Positions 1 through 9,070 are shown, numbered from the stretch's first letter. The stretch: 64,000 bases of DNA from Ga0077555 sp046154645 (GCA_046154645.1 JBJXDZ010000009.1:62001-126000); one strand, 5' to 3'. Program-made: numbers and translations. The notes: generated from the letters alone by a model not told the origin.

Positions 1-317
1 ATCAGCCGAACCTCGTCGCGGCACTGGTGTTTTACGTCGTCTACGCCGGCGGCCTGTCAGCGCTCGCTGTCTGGCCGGCTTTGGCCGCAGAGCGGCTCCG
101 CTCCGCCGTCGTGCAAGGCGCGCTGGTTGGCTTCACGGCCTATGCCACCTTCGATCTCACCAATCTTGCCATCATCAAGGGCTGGAGCCTTGGCGTATCG
201 CTGGTCGACATGGCCTGGGGCACGTTTGCCTCTGCCGTGGCAGCGGTCGCAGGTTATGCCGCGGGAACGCGATGGTCAGGCCAGGCCACCGGGACCCGCG
301 AGGTTGAGCGGCCATGA
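1..317 (+). CDS. DUF2177 family membrane protein (3' part only)
   Basis: The reading frame is open from the first bases of the window, so the gene begins upstream and only about the last 105 codons are present. The frame runs through Q-P-N-L-V-A-A-L before the first internal Met at 27, so that Met is not the start. The visible part is hydrophobic, with two or three membrane helices and motifs typical of DUF2177 (YATFDLTNLA, LVDMAWG). The family has no proven biochemical role. The stop overlaps the start of the next gene (ATGA at 314-317), so the two membrane genes are probably co-translated. Family call is by eye from these motifs. Confidence 0.85.
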   Translation, partial: QPNLVAALVFYVVYAGGLSALAVWPALAAERLRSAVVQGALVGFTAYATFDLTNLAIIKGWSLGVSLVDMAWGTFASAVAAVAGYAAGTRWSGQATGTREVERP

Positions 318-859
318 ATTGGCGCGGCATTGCCGAGTTCGCCGCCTTTCAGGTGGTTTGGATCGCCTGCGCGCTCGGTGCCGCGGCCGGCTCGAACGCG
401 ATTGGTGTTGCTGCAGCAGGGGCGCTGATCGGGGTGCACCTGTGCGCGCGCTACCAAGTCTCGCCGGCGGCGGCGAAGGGCGTCGCTCTCACCGTGCTCG
501 CTTGCGGCATTATCGGTCTTGCCGCTGAAAGCTTGCTGGCAGCAGCCGGGCTCGTTCGCTACGCCGCGCCGTGGCCGAGCCCGCATGTGGCACCGCCCTG
601 GGTTGTCGCCTTGTGGCTGGCCTTCGGCACCACGCTGGCGGCGACTGCCAGTCTTCTGGGTGGCCGCCTCGCGATTGCCGCCGTCGTGCTCGGCGCCGTC
701 TTCGGCCCGCTCTCTTACCTGGCTGGAGCCAAACTCGGTGCCGTGACTATCGTTGCGCCGCAGTGGCAGGGCTACGGCGCCATTGCCATCATCTGGGCCG
801 TTGCCTATCCGTTGCTGTTGCAAGTGTCGCGACCACTACACCGAGACGCTGCCGGGTAG
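314..859 (+). CDS. DUF2878 family integral membrane protein
   Basis: A 181-residue, very hydrophobic protein with roughly five or six membrane helices and no soluble domain. Its composition and the WPSPHVAPPWVVALWLAFGT segment match DUF2878, a family of unknown function. The start is set by the ATGA overlap with the preceding DUF2177 gene and a GAGG about nine bases upstream. From general knowledge, DUF2177 and DUF2878 genes often sit with lipid-modifying genes (cyclopropane synthase, DUF1365, DUF3833) and with ECF sigma/ChrR stress loci. Those partners, if present, lie to the left of the window. A role in membrane lipid stress response is therefore only inference. Confidence 0.8.
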   Translation: MNWRGIAEFAAFQVVWIACALGAAAGSNAIGVAAAGALIGVHLCARYQVSPAAAKGVALTVLACGIIGLAAESLLAAAGLVRYAAPWPSPHVAPPWVVALWLAFGTTLAATASLLGGRLAIAAVVLGAVFGPLSYLAGAKLGAVTIVAPQWQGYGAIAIIWAVAYPLLLQVSRPLHRDAAG

Positions 860-894
860 GGTGCAATAGGCGCCATTCCGCGCCGTATTGCACC
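860..894. repeat. Bulged intergenic palindrome, copy 1
   Basis: GGTGCAATAGGCGC (860-873) pairs with GCGCC-G-TATTGCACC (880-894), leaving a six-base loop and one unpaired G at 885. It lies immediately after the DUF2878 stop, between convergent genes. Neither strand has a T-run after the stem, so it is not a classical Rho-independent terminator. A second copy with the same stem ends and the same unpaired G is at 11553-11583, which marks it as a repeated element and not a chance hairpin. Confidence 0.65.
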
Positions 895-965
895 GCTCCG
901 AGCACCGACTGGAGCGCGGTAAGGCGGCAGCCGCTATAGCTGCCAAAACGCCCCTGAAACCGCGC

Positions 966-1568
966 TTACTTCGCTTTGCCGGCCATTTCCTCGACGTAGT
1001 CCCAGTTCACGAGGTTGTCGACGAACGCCTCGAGGTACTTCGGGCGCAAGTTGCGATAATCGATGTAGTAGCTGTGCTCCCAGACGTCGCAACCGAGAAT
1101 TGGCTGCGCGCCGTGCATTAGCGGGTTCTCGCCGTTTGGCGTCTTCATGACTTCGAGCTTGCCACCCTTGATGGCGAGCCAGCACCAGCCGGCGCCGAAC
1201 TGAGTGACGCCGGCCTGGATGAAGTCCGTGCGCATCTTATCGTAGCCGCCGTAGGCCGTGACCAGACCCTCGATCTTGCCGGGAAGCTTCTTGCCGCCGC
1301 CGCCCTTCTTCATCCAGTTCCAGAAGTGGATGTGGTTGTAATGCTGGCCGATCTGATTGACGACCGGCTGATCCTTGGCGGCAAAGGCTTCGGCGCAGAT
1401 CGCTTCGATCGACTTGCCGGCGTACTTGGTGCCGTCACCCGCCAGAGTATTGCCCGCCACGACGTAGGCGTTGTGGTGCTTGTCGTGATGGAACTCCAGA
1501 GTCTCCTTGGACATCACAGGCGCCAGCGCATCATAGGCATAGGGGAGGGGGGGAAGCGTAAAGGCCAC
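966..1568 (-). CDS. sodB: Superoxide dismutase (Fe/Mn family)
   Basis: Dismutates superoxide to oxygen and hydrogen peroxide in the cytoplasm. The 200-residue protein is full length and collinear with E. coli FeSOD. The four metal ligands are visible: H27 (EFHHDKHH), H79 (NHIHFWNW), and D162 and H166 (DVWEHSYYIDY). Sequence alone does not settle iron versus manganese, although the overall look is FeSOD-like. Translation begins at a GTG preceded by GGAG with seven bases spacing; the first ATG is M19 and would remove the conserved N-terminus. The gene converges on DUF2878 and is divergent from the HDAC-like gene, so it is probably monocistronic. Confidence 0.95.
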   Translation of the reverse strand: MAFTLPPLPYAYDALAPVMSKETLEFHHDKHHNAYVVAGNTLAGDGTKYAGKSIEAICAEAFAAKDQPVVNQIGQHYNHIHFWNWMKKGGGGKKLPGKIEGLVTAYGGYDKMRTDFIQAGVTQFGAGWCWLAIKGGKLEVMKTPNGENPLMHGAQPILGCDVWEHSYYIDYRNLRPKYLEAFVDNLVNWDYVEEMAGKAK

Positions 1569-1763
1569 GGCGGGTCTCCGTTGTTGTTGTGGGAGAAATT
1601 GGGGATGCCGCGGACCCTAGCCGGTGGCGGGGAGAGAGACAAGCGGGCTGAAAGCGATGGTTCTGGCGACACGCCGGATCGAGTTCACGCCGGCTCACGA
1701 CCCGCATAGGCCCGCGAGACAAATCCCGCTACACTGGCGGTGGATCACGCCAGGGAAATGCCC

Positions 1764-2708
1764 ATGACCACACTCCTCATCACGCACGACTGCTTCATCC
1801 ATCACGACACGGGTCCCGGACATCCTGAGCGGCCGGATCGCATGCGCGTGCTGGACAAAACCTTTGCCGCACCTGAGTTCGCCAGACTGAAACGTGCCGA
1901 GGCGCCGCTGCGCGAGGATGTGGAAGCTTGGATCGCGCTTGCGCACCCAAGAGAGTACATTGAGGCGATCAAAGAGGCCCGGCCTGGTCCCGGTGAGCAA
2001 CCTGTGCGGCTGGATCCGGACACCGTGCTGTCACCTGGCAGCTGGGAAGCCGCCATGCGTGCGGTCAGCGCTGGCTTGCTTGCCGTTGACGAGGTTGTGG
2101 CCCGCCGCGCCCACAACGCCTTCGCACAAATTCGTCCTTGCGGCCACCACGCCGAGCACGCTCGCGCCATGGGCTTTTGCTTTTTCAACAACGTAGCCAT
2201 TGCCGGCATGTATGCCAGGAAGAAGCACGGCCTGGAGCGCATTGCAGTGGTCGATTTCGACGTTCACCATGGTAACGGAACACAGGATATATTCTGGCAA
2301 GACAAGGACTTGTTCTTCGCTTCTACGCACCAGATGCCGCTCTACCCCGGCACCGGCGCCGTCTCGGAAACCGGTGTCGGCAACATCTGCAACGCCCCGC
2401 TGCGACCCGGCGATGGTGGAGAGCCATTCCGCGAGGCCTTCGAATCGCGCATCCTCCCGGCCTTGAAGAACTTCGGGCCCGACATGGTGCTCGTCTCTGC
2501 CGGTTTCGATGCCCACCGCGACGACCCGCTGGCCAATCTGGCGCTGGTCGAGGCGGATTTCGCCTGGGCGACGGACAAGCTTGCCGAAGTCGCGGCGAAG
2601 CAAGCTGGCGGACGGCTCGTATCGATGCTCGAGGGTGGCTATAATCTGGCGGCGCTGGGACGATCGGCGGCCGCGCATGTGACAGGGCTGATGGCGGCCG
2701 GCGGCTGA
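1764..2708 (+). CDS. Histone-deacetylase-superfamily amidohydrolase
   Basis: A zinc-dependent deacetylase-fold enzyme of 314 residues. Bacterial members act on acetylated small molecules such as polyamines, or on acetyl-lysine; the substrate here is unknown. The signature motifs are present: PGHPERPDR near residue 18, PCGHHA (H128/H129), DFDVHHGNGT with zinc ligands D166 and H168, SAGFDAH (D249) and LEGGYN near the C-terminus. ATG 1764 is chosen because AGGGA lies seven bases upstream; a GTG at 1740 and an ATG at 1758 are in frame but have no well-placed site. It is followed within 30 bases by xseB and then dxs, a gene order seen in many alphaproteobacteria. Confidence 0.92.
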   Translation: MTTLLITHDCFIHHDTGPGHPERPDRMRVLDKTFAAPEFARLKRAEAPLREDVEAWIALAHPREYIEAIKEARPGPGEQPVRLDPDTVLSPGSWEAAMRAVSAGLLAVDEVVARRAHNAFAQIRPCGHHAEHARAMGFCFFNNVAIAGMYARKKHGLERIAVVDFDVHHGNGTQDIFWQDKDLFFASTHQMPLYPGTGAVSETGVGNICNAPLRPGDGGEPFREAFESRILPALKNFGPDMVLVSAGFDAHRDDPLANLALVEADFAWATDKLAEVAAKQAGGRLVSMLEGGYNLAALGRSAAAHVTGLMAAGG

Positions 2709-2737
2709 GCCGGCACCCATGGTCCGAGGAGCGCTGA

Positions 2738-3007
2738 ATGCAGATGGCAGCACGTCCGGCCACCCGCTATGCCGATATCAGGGAAATGAGCTTCGAGCGC
2801 GCCTTGAAGGAGCTGGAAAGCATTGTCGGCCGCCTGGAGCGGGGCGATGTGGAGCTGGAGGAATCGATTAATATCTATGAGCGTGGCGAGGCGCTCAAAG
2901 AGCATTGCGATCGGCTCTTGAAGCAGGCCGAGGTCAAGGTGGAGAAGCTTGCCTTTGGAGCCGATGGCACCCCGAAGGGCACGGAGCCCTTCGAGCCGGA
3001 GCAGTGA
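2738..3007 (+). CDS. xseB: Exodeoxyribonuclease VII small subunit
   Basis: Small subunit of exonuclease VII, which together with the large subunit XseA degrades single-stranded DNA. XseA is not in this window. At 89 residues it has the usual family length. The core SFERALKELESIVGRLERGD with the following LEESI...YERGEAL...C...L matches the XseB helical hairpin. The start has a strong GAGGAG six bases upstream. It lies between the HDAC-like gene and dxs and may be co-transcribed with the former; about 200 bases separate it from dxs. Confidence 0.93.
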   Translation: MQMAARPATRYADIREMSFERALKELESIVGRLERGDVELEESINIYERGEALKEHCDRLLKQAEVKVEKLAFGADGTPKGTEPFEPEQ

Positions 3008-3213
3008 GCTCCGCCACCACCGTCGCCTGCAGCACAACGCCGCACAATTCGGACCGCTTGGCGTGTCATGATGTTGGACTGGTCGAAGGATGACGGCATG
3101 TCCGGCTTCCTTTCACAGGCTGGCAGGACTAGAAGTGTCCGAGCATAACAGCCGCTGTCTCCATCATGCCGGGAATGACCCTCTGTGGCTGCAACCTAAG
3201 ATATAGCGCGCCG

Positions 3214-5127
3214 ATGACCAATACCAGTAAGACACCCCTGCTCGACAAGATCGCGATCCCCGCCGATTTGCGTCGCTTGCCAGAGTCGGATTTGGCCCAG
3301 GTGGCCGCCGAACTGCGGCTCGAGATGATCGACGCGGTATCAGTCACCGGCGGACATCTGGGTGCAGGCCTGGGGGTGGTCGAGCTGACGGTGGCCGTCC
3401 ACCATGTGTTCGATACCCCGCGTGACCGCCTGATCTGGGATGTTGGCCATCAGGCCTACCCGCACAAGATTCTGACCGGCCGGCGCGACCGGATCCGTAC
3501 ACTGCGTCGCGGTGGTGGTCTTTCGGGCTTCACCAAGCGCGCCGAGAGCGAGTACGATCCATTCGGTGCGGCCCATTCCTCGACCTCCATCTCGGCCGGC
3601 CTCGGCATGGCTGTCGCCCGTGATCTCGACGGCCGCAAGAACAATATCATCTGCGTCATTGGCGACGGCGCCATGAGCGCAGGCATGGCCTACGAGGCCA
3701 TGAACAATGCGGGTGCCCGCAACGAGCGCCTGATCGTCATCCTCAATGATAACGACATGTCGATTGCACCCCCGGTTGGGGCGTTGTCGACCTACCTCGC
3801 CCGCACCACCTCGTCAGGCACCTACCTGCACTTCCGCGAGGTCGCCAAGCAACTGGCCAAGCGGCTGCCGAAGAGCTGGGAGCGGCGCGCGGCGCGCATG
3901 GAAGAGTACACGCGGCACATCTGGCAAGGCGGCGCCTGGTTCGAAGAGCTAGGCTTCTACTATGTCGGCCCGATCGACGGCCACGACCTCTCGGTGCTGC
4001 TGCCGGTCCTGAAAAACGTGCGCGATGCCCCGAGCGGACCGATCCTGGTGCATGTCGTCACCAAAAAGGGTAAGGGTTATGCCCCAGCCGAAGCGGCCGC
4101 CGACAAGTATCACGGCGTCAACACGTTCAATGTCGTCACCGGCGCTCAGATCAAGCCTAAGGCCAACGCCCCGAGCTTCACGAAGGTGTTTGCCGAAAGC
4201 CTGATCCAGGAAGCCAAGAAGGATCCCAAGATCGTCGCAGTCACGGCCGCCATGCCGTCAGGCACCGGCCTCGATCTGTTCGGCAAGCAGTTCCCGGACC
4301 GCACCTTCGACGTCGGCATCGCCGAGCAGCATGGCGTCACCTTTGCAGCCGGTCTCGCCACCGAGGGCTACAAGCCGTTCTGCGCCATCTATTCGACATT
4401 CCTGCAGCGCGCCTATGATCAGGTCGTCCACGACGTGGCGATCCAGCGCCTCCCCGTCCGCTTCGCTCTCGATCGTGCTGGCCTTGTTGGCGCCGATGGT
4501 CCGACCCATGCCGGCTCATTCGACATGGCCTACCTAGGTTGCTTGCCGGATTTCGTGATCATGGCGGCAGCCGACGAAGCGGAACTCATGCATATGGTCG
4601 CCACCGCCGTGGCCATCGACGACCGCCCGTCTGCCTTCCGCTATCCGCGCGGCGACGGCACCGGTGTCGAAATGCCCGCGGAAGGCGTGCCGCTGGAAAT
4701 CGGCCGCGGCCGCATCATCCGCGAAGGCACCTCGGTCGCCATCCTGTCGCTCGGAACCCGCCTCGCCGAGAGCCTGAAGGCCGCCGAGCAACTGGCCACG
4801 TTCGGCCTCTCCACCACCGTTGCTGATGCGCGCTTCATGAAGCCGCTGGATACAGCGTTGATCGATCGTCTCGCGCGCGAGCACGAGGTGCTGATCACAG
4901 TCGAGGAAGGCTCGATCGGTGGTTTCGGCAGCCACGTGCTGCACCATCTCGCCATGTCTGGCCGTCTCGATCACGGCCTCAAGGTACGCACGTTGACGCT
5001 GCCCGACACCTTCATCGATCACGACAAACCCGAGAAGATGTACGAGGATGCTGGCCTCAACGCGACGGGCATCGTGACTCAAGTCCTCGGCGCCCTCGGC
5101 CGCATCGCGCGAGCCAACGAGGTGTGA
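3214..5127 (+). CDS. dxs: 1-Deoxy-D-xylulose-5-phosphate synthase
   Basis: Condenses pyruvate and glyceraldehyde 3-phosphate to DXP, the first step of the MEP isoprenoid pathway, using thiamine diphosphate. The 637-residue protein has the three transketolase-type domains. An N-terminal ThDP domain carries the conserved GGHLGAGLGVVELT, WDVGHQAYPHKIL and GDGAMSAGMAYEA...N motifs. The central domain has DVGIAEQHGVTFAAGLA, with the catalytic glutamate in the AEQH motif, and DRAGLVGADGPTHAG. The C-terminal domain has EEGSIGGFGSHV. An in-frame start 48 bases upstream (3166) would add a non-conserved extension, so ATG 3214 is preferred by homology, although its ribosome site is weak. Confidence 0.96.
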   Translation: MTNTSKTPLLDKIAIPADLRRLPESDLAQVAAELRLEMIDAVSVTGGHLGAGLGVVELTVAVHHVFDTPRDRLIWDVGHQAYPHKILTGRRDRIRTLRRGGGLSGFTKRAESEYDPFGAAHSSTSISAGLGMAVARDLDGRKNNIICVIGDGAMSAGMAYEAMNNAGARNERLIVILNDNDMSIAPPVGALSTYLARTTSSGTYLHFREVAKQLAKRLPKSWERRAARMEEYTRHIWQGGAWFEELGFYYVGPIDGHDLSVLLPVLKNVRDAPSGPILVHVVTKKGKGYAPAEAAADKYHGVNTFNVVTGAQIKPKANAPSFTKVFAESLIQEAKKDPKIVAVTAAMPSGTGLDLFGKQFPDRTFDVGIAEQHGVTFAAGLATEGYKPFCAIYSTFLQRAYDQVVHDVAIQRLPVRFALDRAGLVGADGPTHAGSFDMAYLGCLPDFVIMAAADEAELMHMVATAVAIDDRPSAFRYPRGDGTGVEMPAEGVPLEIGRGRIIREGTSVAILSLGTRLAESLKAAEQLATFGLSTTVADARFMKPLDTALIDRLAREHEVLITVEEGSIGGFGSHVLHHLAMSGRLDHGLKVRTLTLPDTFIDHDKPEKMYEDAGLNATGIVTQVLGALGRIARANEV

Positions 5128-5273
5128 ATTGCGCCTGATGCTGGTGGGCATCTGAAGGTGCCAGAAACGACGCGCCGAATGCGTGGGCGGATTGCAAGCT
5201 GGGCGAAAGAAGGCCCAACGAGATCGTTCGCAATTCAAGCCGCCCCAAGAGTGCAATTCGGGAGCCGCGGACC

Positions 5274-6188
5274 ATGGCTGAAACAGAGCCAAGTTGCCGC
5301 ATCTACGCTGTCCTCGCGCGCAATGGGTTGAGCGCGGTCGTCTTTCGACGCGGCCCTTCGAAGCAGGTGTGCATGCTCCGCTGGTGGCTCCGCAGCGATA
5401 AGCTCGATATCGGGCAATGGTTCAAGGGGCGCGTCTATGAGCGCCGTTCCGATCTGTCACCCGACGGCGAATTGCTCGTCTATCTCGCGGCCAAGCACAC
5501 GGGCTTGAATGTATGGAACGCCATCAGCCGGCCTCCGTACTTCACCGCGTTGGCGCTCTGGTCCAATCTCGGCACCTGGGGTGGCGGCGGCCTGTTCGAA
5601 ACCGATCGCAGTCTCGGACTGAACACACCCCATCAGCAGCCGTCGATACATGGCGACTTCAAGTTGCCAAAAAACTTCAACGTCACGCGTGTCGCCGACT
5701 GGGGTGGTAGCGGCGAGGACAACCCGATCGAGCACGCCCGCATGGAGCGCGACGGCTGGCGCATCACGGTGCCGGGCAAGCACACGGGCTACAAGCGCGA
5801 GGCACCGGCGCGGTGGACACTCAAGGTACCGGAAACCTACGAGCGCGCGCAACCTGGAATCCGCCATAAGGCCGCGCTGAAGCCGGAGCTTCGCTTGCGC
5901 CGGGAATTGCGCGCTATTGCGGTGACGGAAGGACCCTGGTTGTTGCACGATTTCTCACTGCACAGCGACGCGGGTGAACTCCGCCGTTTCACCGGCTGCG
6001 ATTGGGCCGATTGGCAATCGAATGGCGACCTGCTGCTCGCAACCCACGGCTGCCTGTATCGCCTTCCCGCCCTCGCCGCCACGCGTGCCGCGGCACAGCC
6101 CCTGAATGACACCAAGCTGGTCGCGGATCTGAACCCGCTGCGCTTCACACCGGTTGCCCCGCCACATTGGGCGACGCAGTGGCCATAG
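5274..6188 (+). CDS. Conserved hypothetical protein
   Basis: A 304-residue soluble protein with no signal peptide or membrane segment and no catalytic motif I recognise. It is unusually rich in tryptophan, arginine and glycine. Recognisable blocks are CRIYAVLARNG and RWWLRSDKLDIGQWFKGR near the N-terminus, then YLAAKHTG, WSNLGTWGGGGLF in the middle and VADWGGSGEDNP. I recall similar proteins annotated only as hypothetical in diverse bacteria. The start is supported by GGGAG nine bases upstream. It stands alone between dxs and gshB on the same strand, with 146- and 91-base gaps. No function can be assigned. Confidence 0.8.
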   Translation: MAETEPSCRIYAVLARNGLSAVVFRRGPSKQVCMLRWWLRSDKLDIGQWFKGRVYERRSDLSPDGELLVYLAAKHTGLNVWNAISRPPYFTALALWSNLGTWGGGGLFETDRSLGLNTPHQQPSIHGDFKLPKNFNVTRVADWGGSGEDNPIEHARMERDGWRITVPGKHTGYKREAPARWTLKVPETYERAQPGIRHKAALKPELRLRRELRAIAVTEGPWLLHDFSLHSDAGELRRFTGCDWADWQSNGDLLLATHGCLYRLPALAATRAAAQPLNDTKLVADLNPLRFTPVAPPHWATQWP

Positions 6189-6279
6189 TCCGGCCGACTG
6201 GTCAACGCCGGCTTTGCTCCACGGCGGCGCTTCGGCTAGCGTGGCGACCAAATCGCCAGACCCACTGCCGGAGTGCCCC

Positions 6280-7227
6280 ATGGCCCTGAAAATCGCCTGC
6301 CAGATGGACCCCATCGACAAGATCGATATCAGGGGCGACTCGACCTTCGCCATGCTGCTCGAGGCGCAGCGGCGCGGACATCAGATGTTCTATTACACGC
6401 CGGACAAGCTGACGCTCGATGGCGCCGATCTTGTCGCCCGGGGCGCCACCGTCCGCGTCAAGGACCAGGCGGGCGACTACTTCACCTTGTCGGATCATCG
6501 TCGGGTCAATCTGGCCGAGCAGGACGTTGTCCTGCTGCGCCAGGACCCGCCCTTCGATATGTCTTACATCACCACGACGCATCTGCTGGAGCGCATCCAT
6601 CCGAAGACGCTGGTTGTCAATGATCCGCGCGAGGTGCGCAACGCGCCGGAAAAAGTCTGGGTGCTCGAGTTCCCCGATCTGATGCCGACGACGCTGGTCA
6701 CGCGCAGCGCCGAGGAGATCATGGAGTTCCGCGCCAAGCACAAGGACATCATCGTCAAGCCGCTTTACGGCAACGGCGGCGCCGGCGTGTTTCGCATCCA
6801 GCCCGGCGACACCAATCTTGCCTCCCTGATCGAGACTTTTCACGCCATCAATCGCGAGCCACTGATGATCCAGCAATATCGCCCCGAGGTGCGCGGCGGC
6901 GACAAACGCATCATCCTGATCGACGGCGAGATCGCGGGCGCCATCAATCGCGTGCCGGCGGAGGGCGAGACACGCTCCAACATGCACGTCGGCGGCACGC
7001 CGAAGCCGACGGAGATCACCGCCCGCGACAAGGAGATCTGCGCCCGCCTCGGACCACACCTGAAAAAGCGTGGCCTCATCTTCACCGGCATCGATGTCAT
7101 CGGCCCCTATTTGACCGAGATCAACGTCACCTCGCCGACCGGCATTCGCCAGGTGAAAGCCTTCGGCGGCAACGACATTGCTGCCATGATCTGGGACGCC
7201 ATCGAGAAGAAGGTGGGCCGCAGCTGA
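6280..7227 (+). CDS. gshB: Glutathione synthase
   Basis: Ligates gamma-glutamylcysteine and glycine with ATP to make glutathione in the cytoplasm. The 315-residue protein begins with the family-typical MALKIACQMDPIDKIDIRGDSTF and has the ATP-grasp fold. Visible motifs include VVLLRQDPPFDMSYI, NDPREVRNAPEKVW, VKPLYGNGGAGVF (ATP lid), PEVRGGDKRIILIDGE, FTGIDVIG and the metal/glycine-binding TEINVTSPTGIRQ. GGAG at 6270-6273 fixes the ATG at 6280; upstream in-frame starts would overlap the preceding gene. The gene converges closely (26 bases) on an SDR gene. Confidence 0.96.
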   Translation: MALKIACQMDPIDKIDIRGDSTFAMLLEAQRRGHQMFYYTPDKLTLDGADLVARGATVRVKDQAGDYFTLSDHRRVNLAEQDVVLLRQDPPFDMSYITTTHLLERIHPKTLVVNDPREVRNAPEKVWVLEFPDLMPTTLVTRSAEEIMEFRAKHKDIIVKPLYGNGGAGVFRIQPGDTNLASLIETFHAINREPLMIQQYRPEVRGGDKRIILIDGEIAGAINRVPAEGETRSNMHVGGTPKPTEITARDKEICARLGPHLKKRGLIFTGIDVIGPYLTEINVTSPTGIRQVKAFGGNDIAAMIWDAIEKKVGRS

Positions 7228-7253
7228 TTGCGGGCCGGAGCATGCGCGCTCAC

Positions 7254-8021
7254 TCACCCTGCCATGAAGCCGCCGTCGACGTTGTAGTTGGCGCCGGTCA
7301 CGAACGACGCCCGATCCGAGCACAGCCAGCACACCATCTCGGCAATTTCCTGCGCCGTGCCCATGCGTTTGGTCGGCACCAGCGCCATGATCTGATCGCC
7401 GCGCCGCGACATGACATCCTTCGTCATTTCGGTCTCGATGTAACCGGGGCACACCGAGTTGATGCGGATGTTCTGCTGCGCATACTCGATTGCCGCCGTC
7501 TTGGTAAGGCCCACTACGCCATGCTTGGCCGCAACATAGGCTGATGACGTCGGCAGACCCGCGAGGCCGGCAATCGACGCCGTGCTCACGATCGCGCCGC
7601 CACCCTGCTTGACCATTTGATTGAGTTCCGCGCGCATGCACAGCCACACGCTCTTCAGGTTCACCTGGATCATTCTGTCGAAACCGTCTTCCGGCCAATC
7701 GGCGGTTTTCTTGCCGGCTGCATTGACCTGGTAGCCCGAGATGCCCGCGTTATTGTAAGCGCAGTCGAGCCGGCCGAACGCCTTCACCGCAGTATCCACC
7801 ATCGCTTGCACGACTTTGGCGTCTGTCACGTCACCGCCATGCGAAATGGCCTGTCCGCCAGCCTTATTGATCAGCGCTACTGTCTCGCGCGCGCCGTCCT
7901 CGGAGAGATCGGATACCACCAGCCGCGCGCCCTCTTTGGCGAACAGCAGCGCCGTCGCCCGCCCGATGCCCCGCGCACCGCCTGTGATCAGCGCGCTCTT
8001 GCCATCCAGAAGCCCAGCCAT
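7254..8021 (-). CDS. SDR family NAD(P)-dependent oxidoreductase
   Basis: A 255-residue classical short-chain dehydrogenase. It has the cofactor motif TGGARGIG (14-21), NNAG, the catalytic serine in STASIAG, YVAAK as the YxxxK pair, and the C-terminal NVDGGF. SDLSEDG after the second strand has an acidic residue, suggesting NAD(H) preference. The start has GGGAG seven bases upstream. It lies upstream-to-downstream with a quinone oxidoreductase and an acyl-CoA synthetase on the minus strand (43- and 28-base gaps), so the three may form one operon transcribed from near 10.65 kb. Substrate is unknown. Confidence 0.9.
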   Translation of the reverse strand: MAGLLDGKSALITGGARGIGRATALLFAKEGARLVVSDLSEDGARETVALINKAGGQAISHGGDVTDAKVVQAMVDTAVKAFGRLDCAYNNAGISGYQVNAAGKKTADWPEDGFDRMIQVNLKSVWLCMRAELNQMVKQGGGAIVSTASIAGLAGLPTSSAYVAAKHGVVGLTKTAAIEYAQQNIRINSVCPGYIETEMTKDVMSRRGDQIMALVPTKRMGTAQEIAEMVCWLCSDRASFVTGANYNVDGGFMAG

Positions 8022-8064
8022 GTGTCCACTCCCTGTTGCATCGGTCGTTGTGGAGATGTCGCCG

Positions 8065-9042
8065 TCAAATGGTCAATACCATCTTGCCCGCGACCTGCCG
8101 GTTGCGCATTGCCTCGAAGGCCAGGTTCGCATCGGCCAGCGCAAACGTCTTCCACACCTTCGGCTTCAGTTTTCCCTCTGACCAATAGGCCAGCAGCCGC
8201 TTGAAGCGCTCACGCTCGCTCTTGGGATACCGATGCGAATGCTCGCCCCACACCACACCGATAACCGAGAAGTTTTTCACCAGGATGTGGTTCGCTGGCG
8301 GCGCGCCGACTTTGCCCGAGGCAAAGCCGATCACCAGAATGCGGCCCTCCCAGCCGATCGAGCGCAACGACTGATCGAAGGCATCGCCACCCACCGGATC
8401 GAACACCACGTCGACGCCCTTGCCGGCGGTAAGCTCCTTCACCCGGTCGCGCAGGCTATCGGCCTTGTAGTCGATCACCTCGTCGGCGCCGTACTGTTTG
8501 GCGATTGCCAGCTTCTCCGGGCTGCTCGCCGCGGCAATGACTCGGGCCCCCATCAGCTTGCCGCACTCGATCGCCGTCAACCCGACGCCACCGGTTGCAC
8601 CTAGCACCAGCAGCGTCTCGCCGGCCTTCAGGTGCCCGCGATGCTCGAGCGCGAAATGCGACGTGCCGTAGGCTACCGGAAATGCGGCCGCCGTCACGAA
8701 ATCCATGGCGTCCGGAAACGGCACCGCGCAGTCGCCGGGCATCACTACTTCGCTGGCGAATCCGCCCGCCGCGCGCAGAAACGAGAACGCCTTGTCACCC
8801 GGCTTTACATGCGTAACGCCAGCCCCGCACTCCAGCACCACGCCCGCCACCTCCAGGCCAGGAATGAACGGCACCGGTGGCCGCACCTGATACTTGCCCT
8901 CGACCATCAGGATGTCGGGGAAGTTCACGCCCGCAGCCTTGACGCCGATGCGCACCTGTCCCGGCCCGCAAGTTGGCGCCGCCACCTCCTCCACCTTGAG
9001 ACTACCGAAATCATTCAGGGCATGGCATTGCAGTGCGCGCAT
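8065..9042 (-). CDS. NADPH:quinone oxidoreductase family (zinc-free MDR)
   Basis: A 325-residue medium-chain dehydrogenase/reductase of the QOR (zeta-crystallin-like) type. It has the N-terminal GroES-like domain (VNFPDILMVEGKYQ, PFIPGLEVAGVV) and a Rossmann domain with LGATGGVGLTAIECGK. The cysteines and histidine that bind catalytic zinc in alcohol dehydrogenases are absent, consistent with an NADPH-dependent quinone or enone reductase. The last residues (NRQVAGKMVLTI) are the usual family terminus. It sits between the SDR and acyl-CoA synthetase genes on the same strand, which suggests a shared catabolic role, but the substrate cannot be named. Confidence 0.9.
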   Translation of the reverse strand: MRALQCHALNDFGSLKVEEVAAPTCGPGQVRIGVKAAGVNFPDILMVEGKYQVRPPVPFIPGLEVAGVVLECGAGVTHVKPGDKAFSFLRAAGGFASEVVMPGDCAVPFPDAMDFVTAAAFPVAYGTSHFALEHRGHLKAGETLLVLGATGGVGLTAIECGKLMGARVIAAASSPEKLAIAKQYGADEVIDYKADSLRDRVKELTAGKGVDVVFDPVGGDAFDQSLRSIGWEGRILVIGFASGKVGAPPANHILVKNFSVIGVVWGEHSHRYPKSERERFKRLLAYWSEGKLKPKVWKTFALADANLAFEAMRNRQVAGKMVLTI

Positions 9043-9070
9043 CGGCAGGAACTCCGCGGAATTGAGTGTT

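Noticed and set aside
6202..7698. 498-codon open frame on the minus strand across gshB
   Set aside because: It lies antisense to a well-conserved glutathione synthase, is His/Arg/Asp-rich with no recognisable domain, and is the usual shadow frame of a GC-rich gene.
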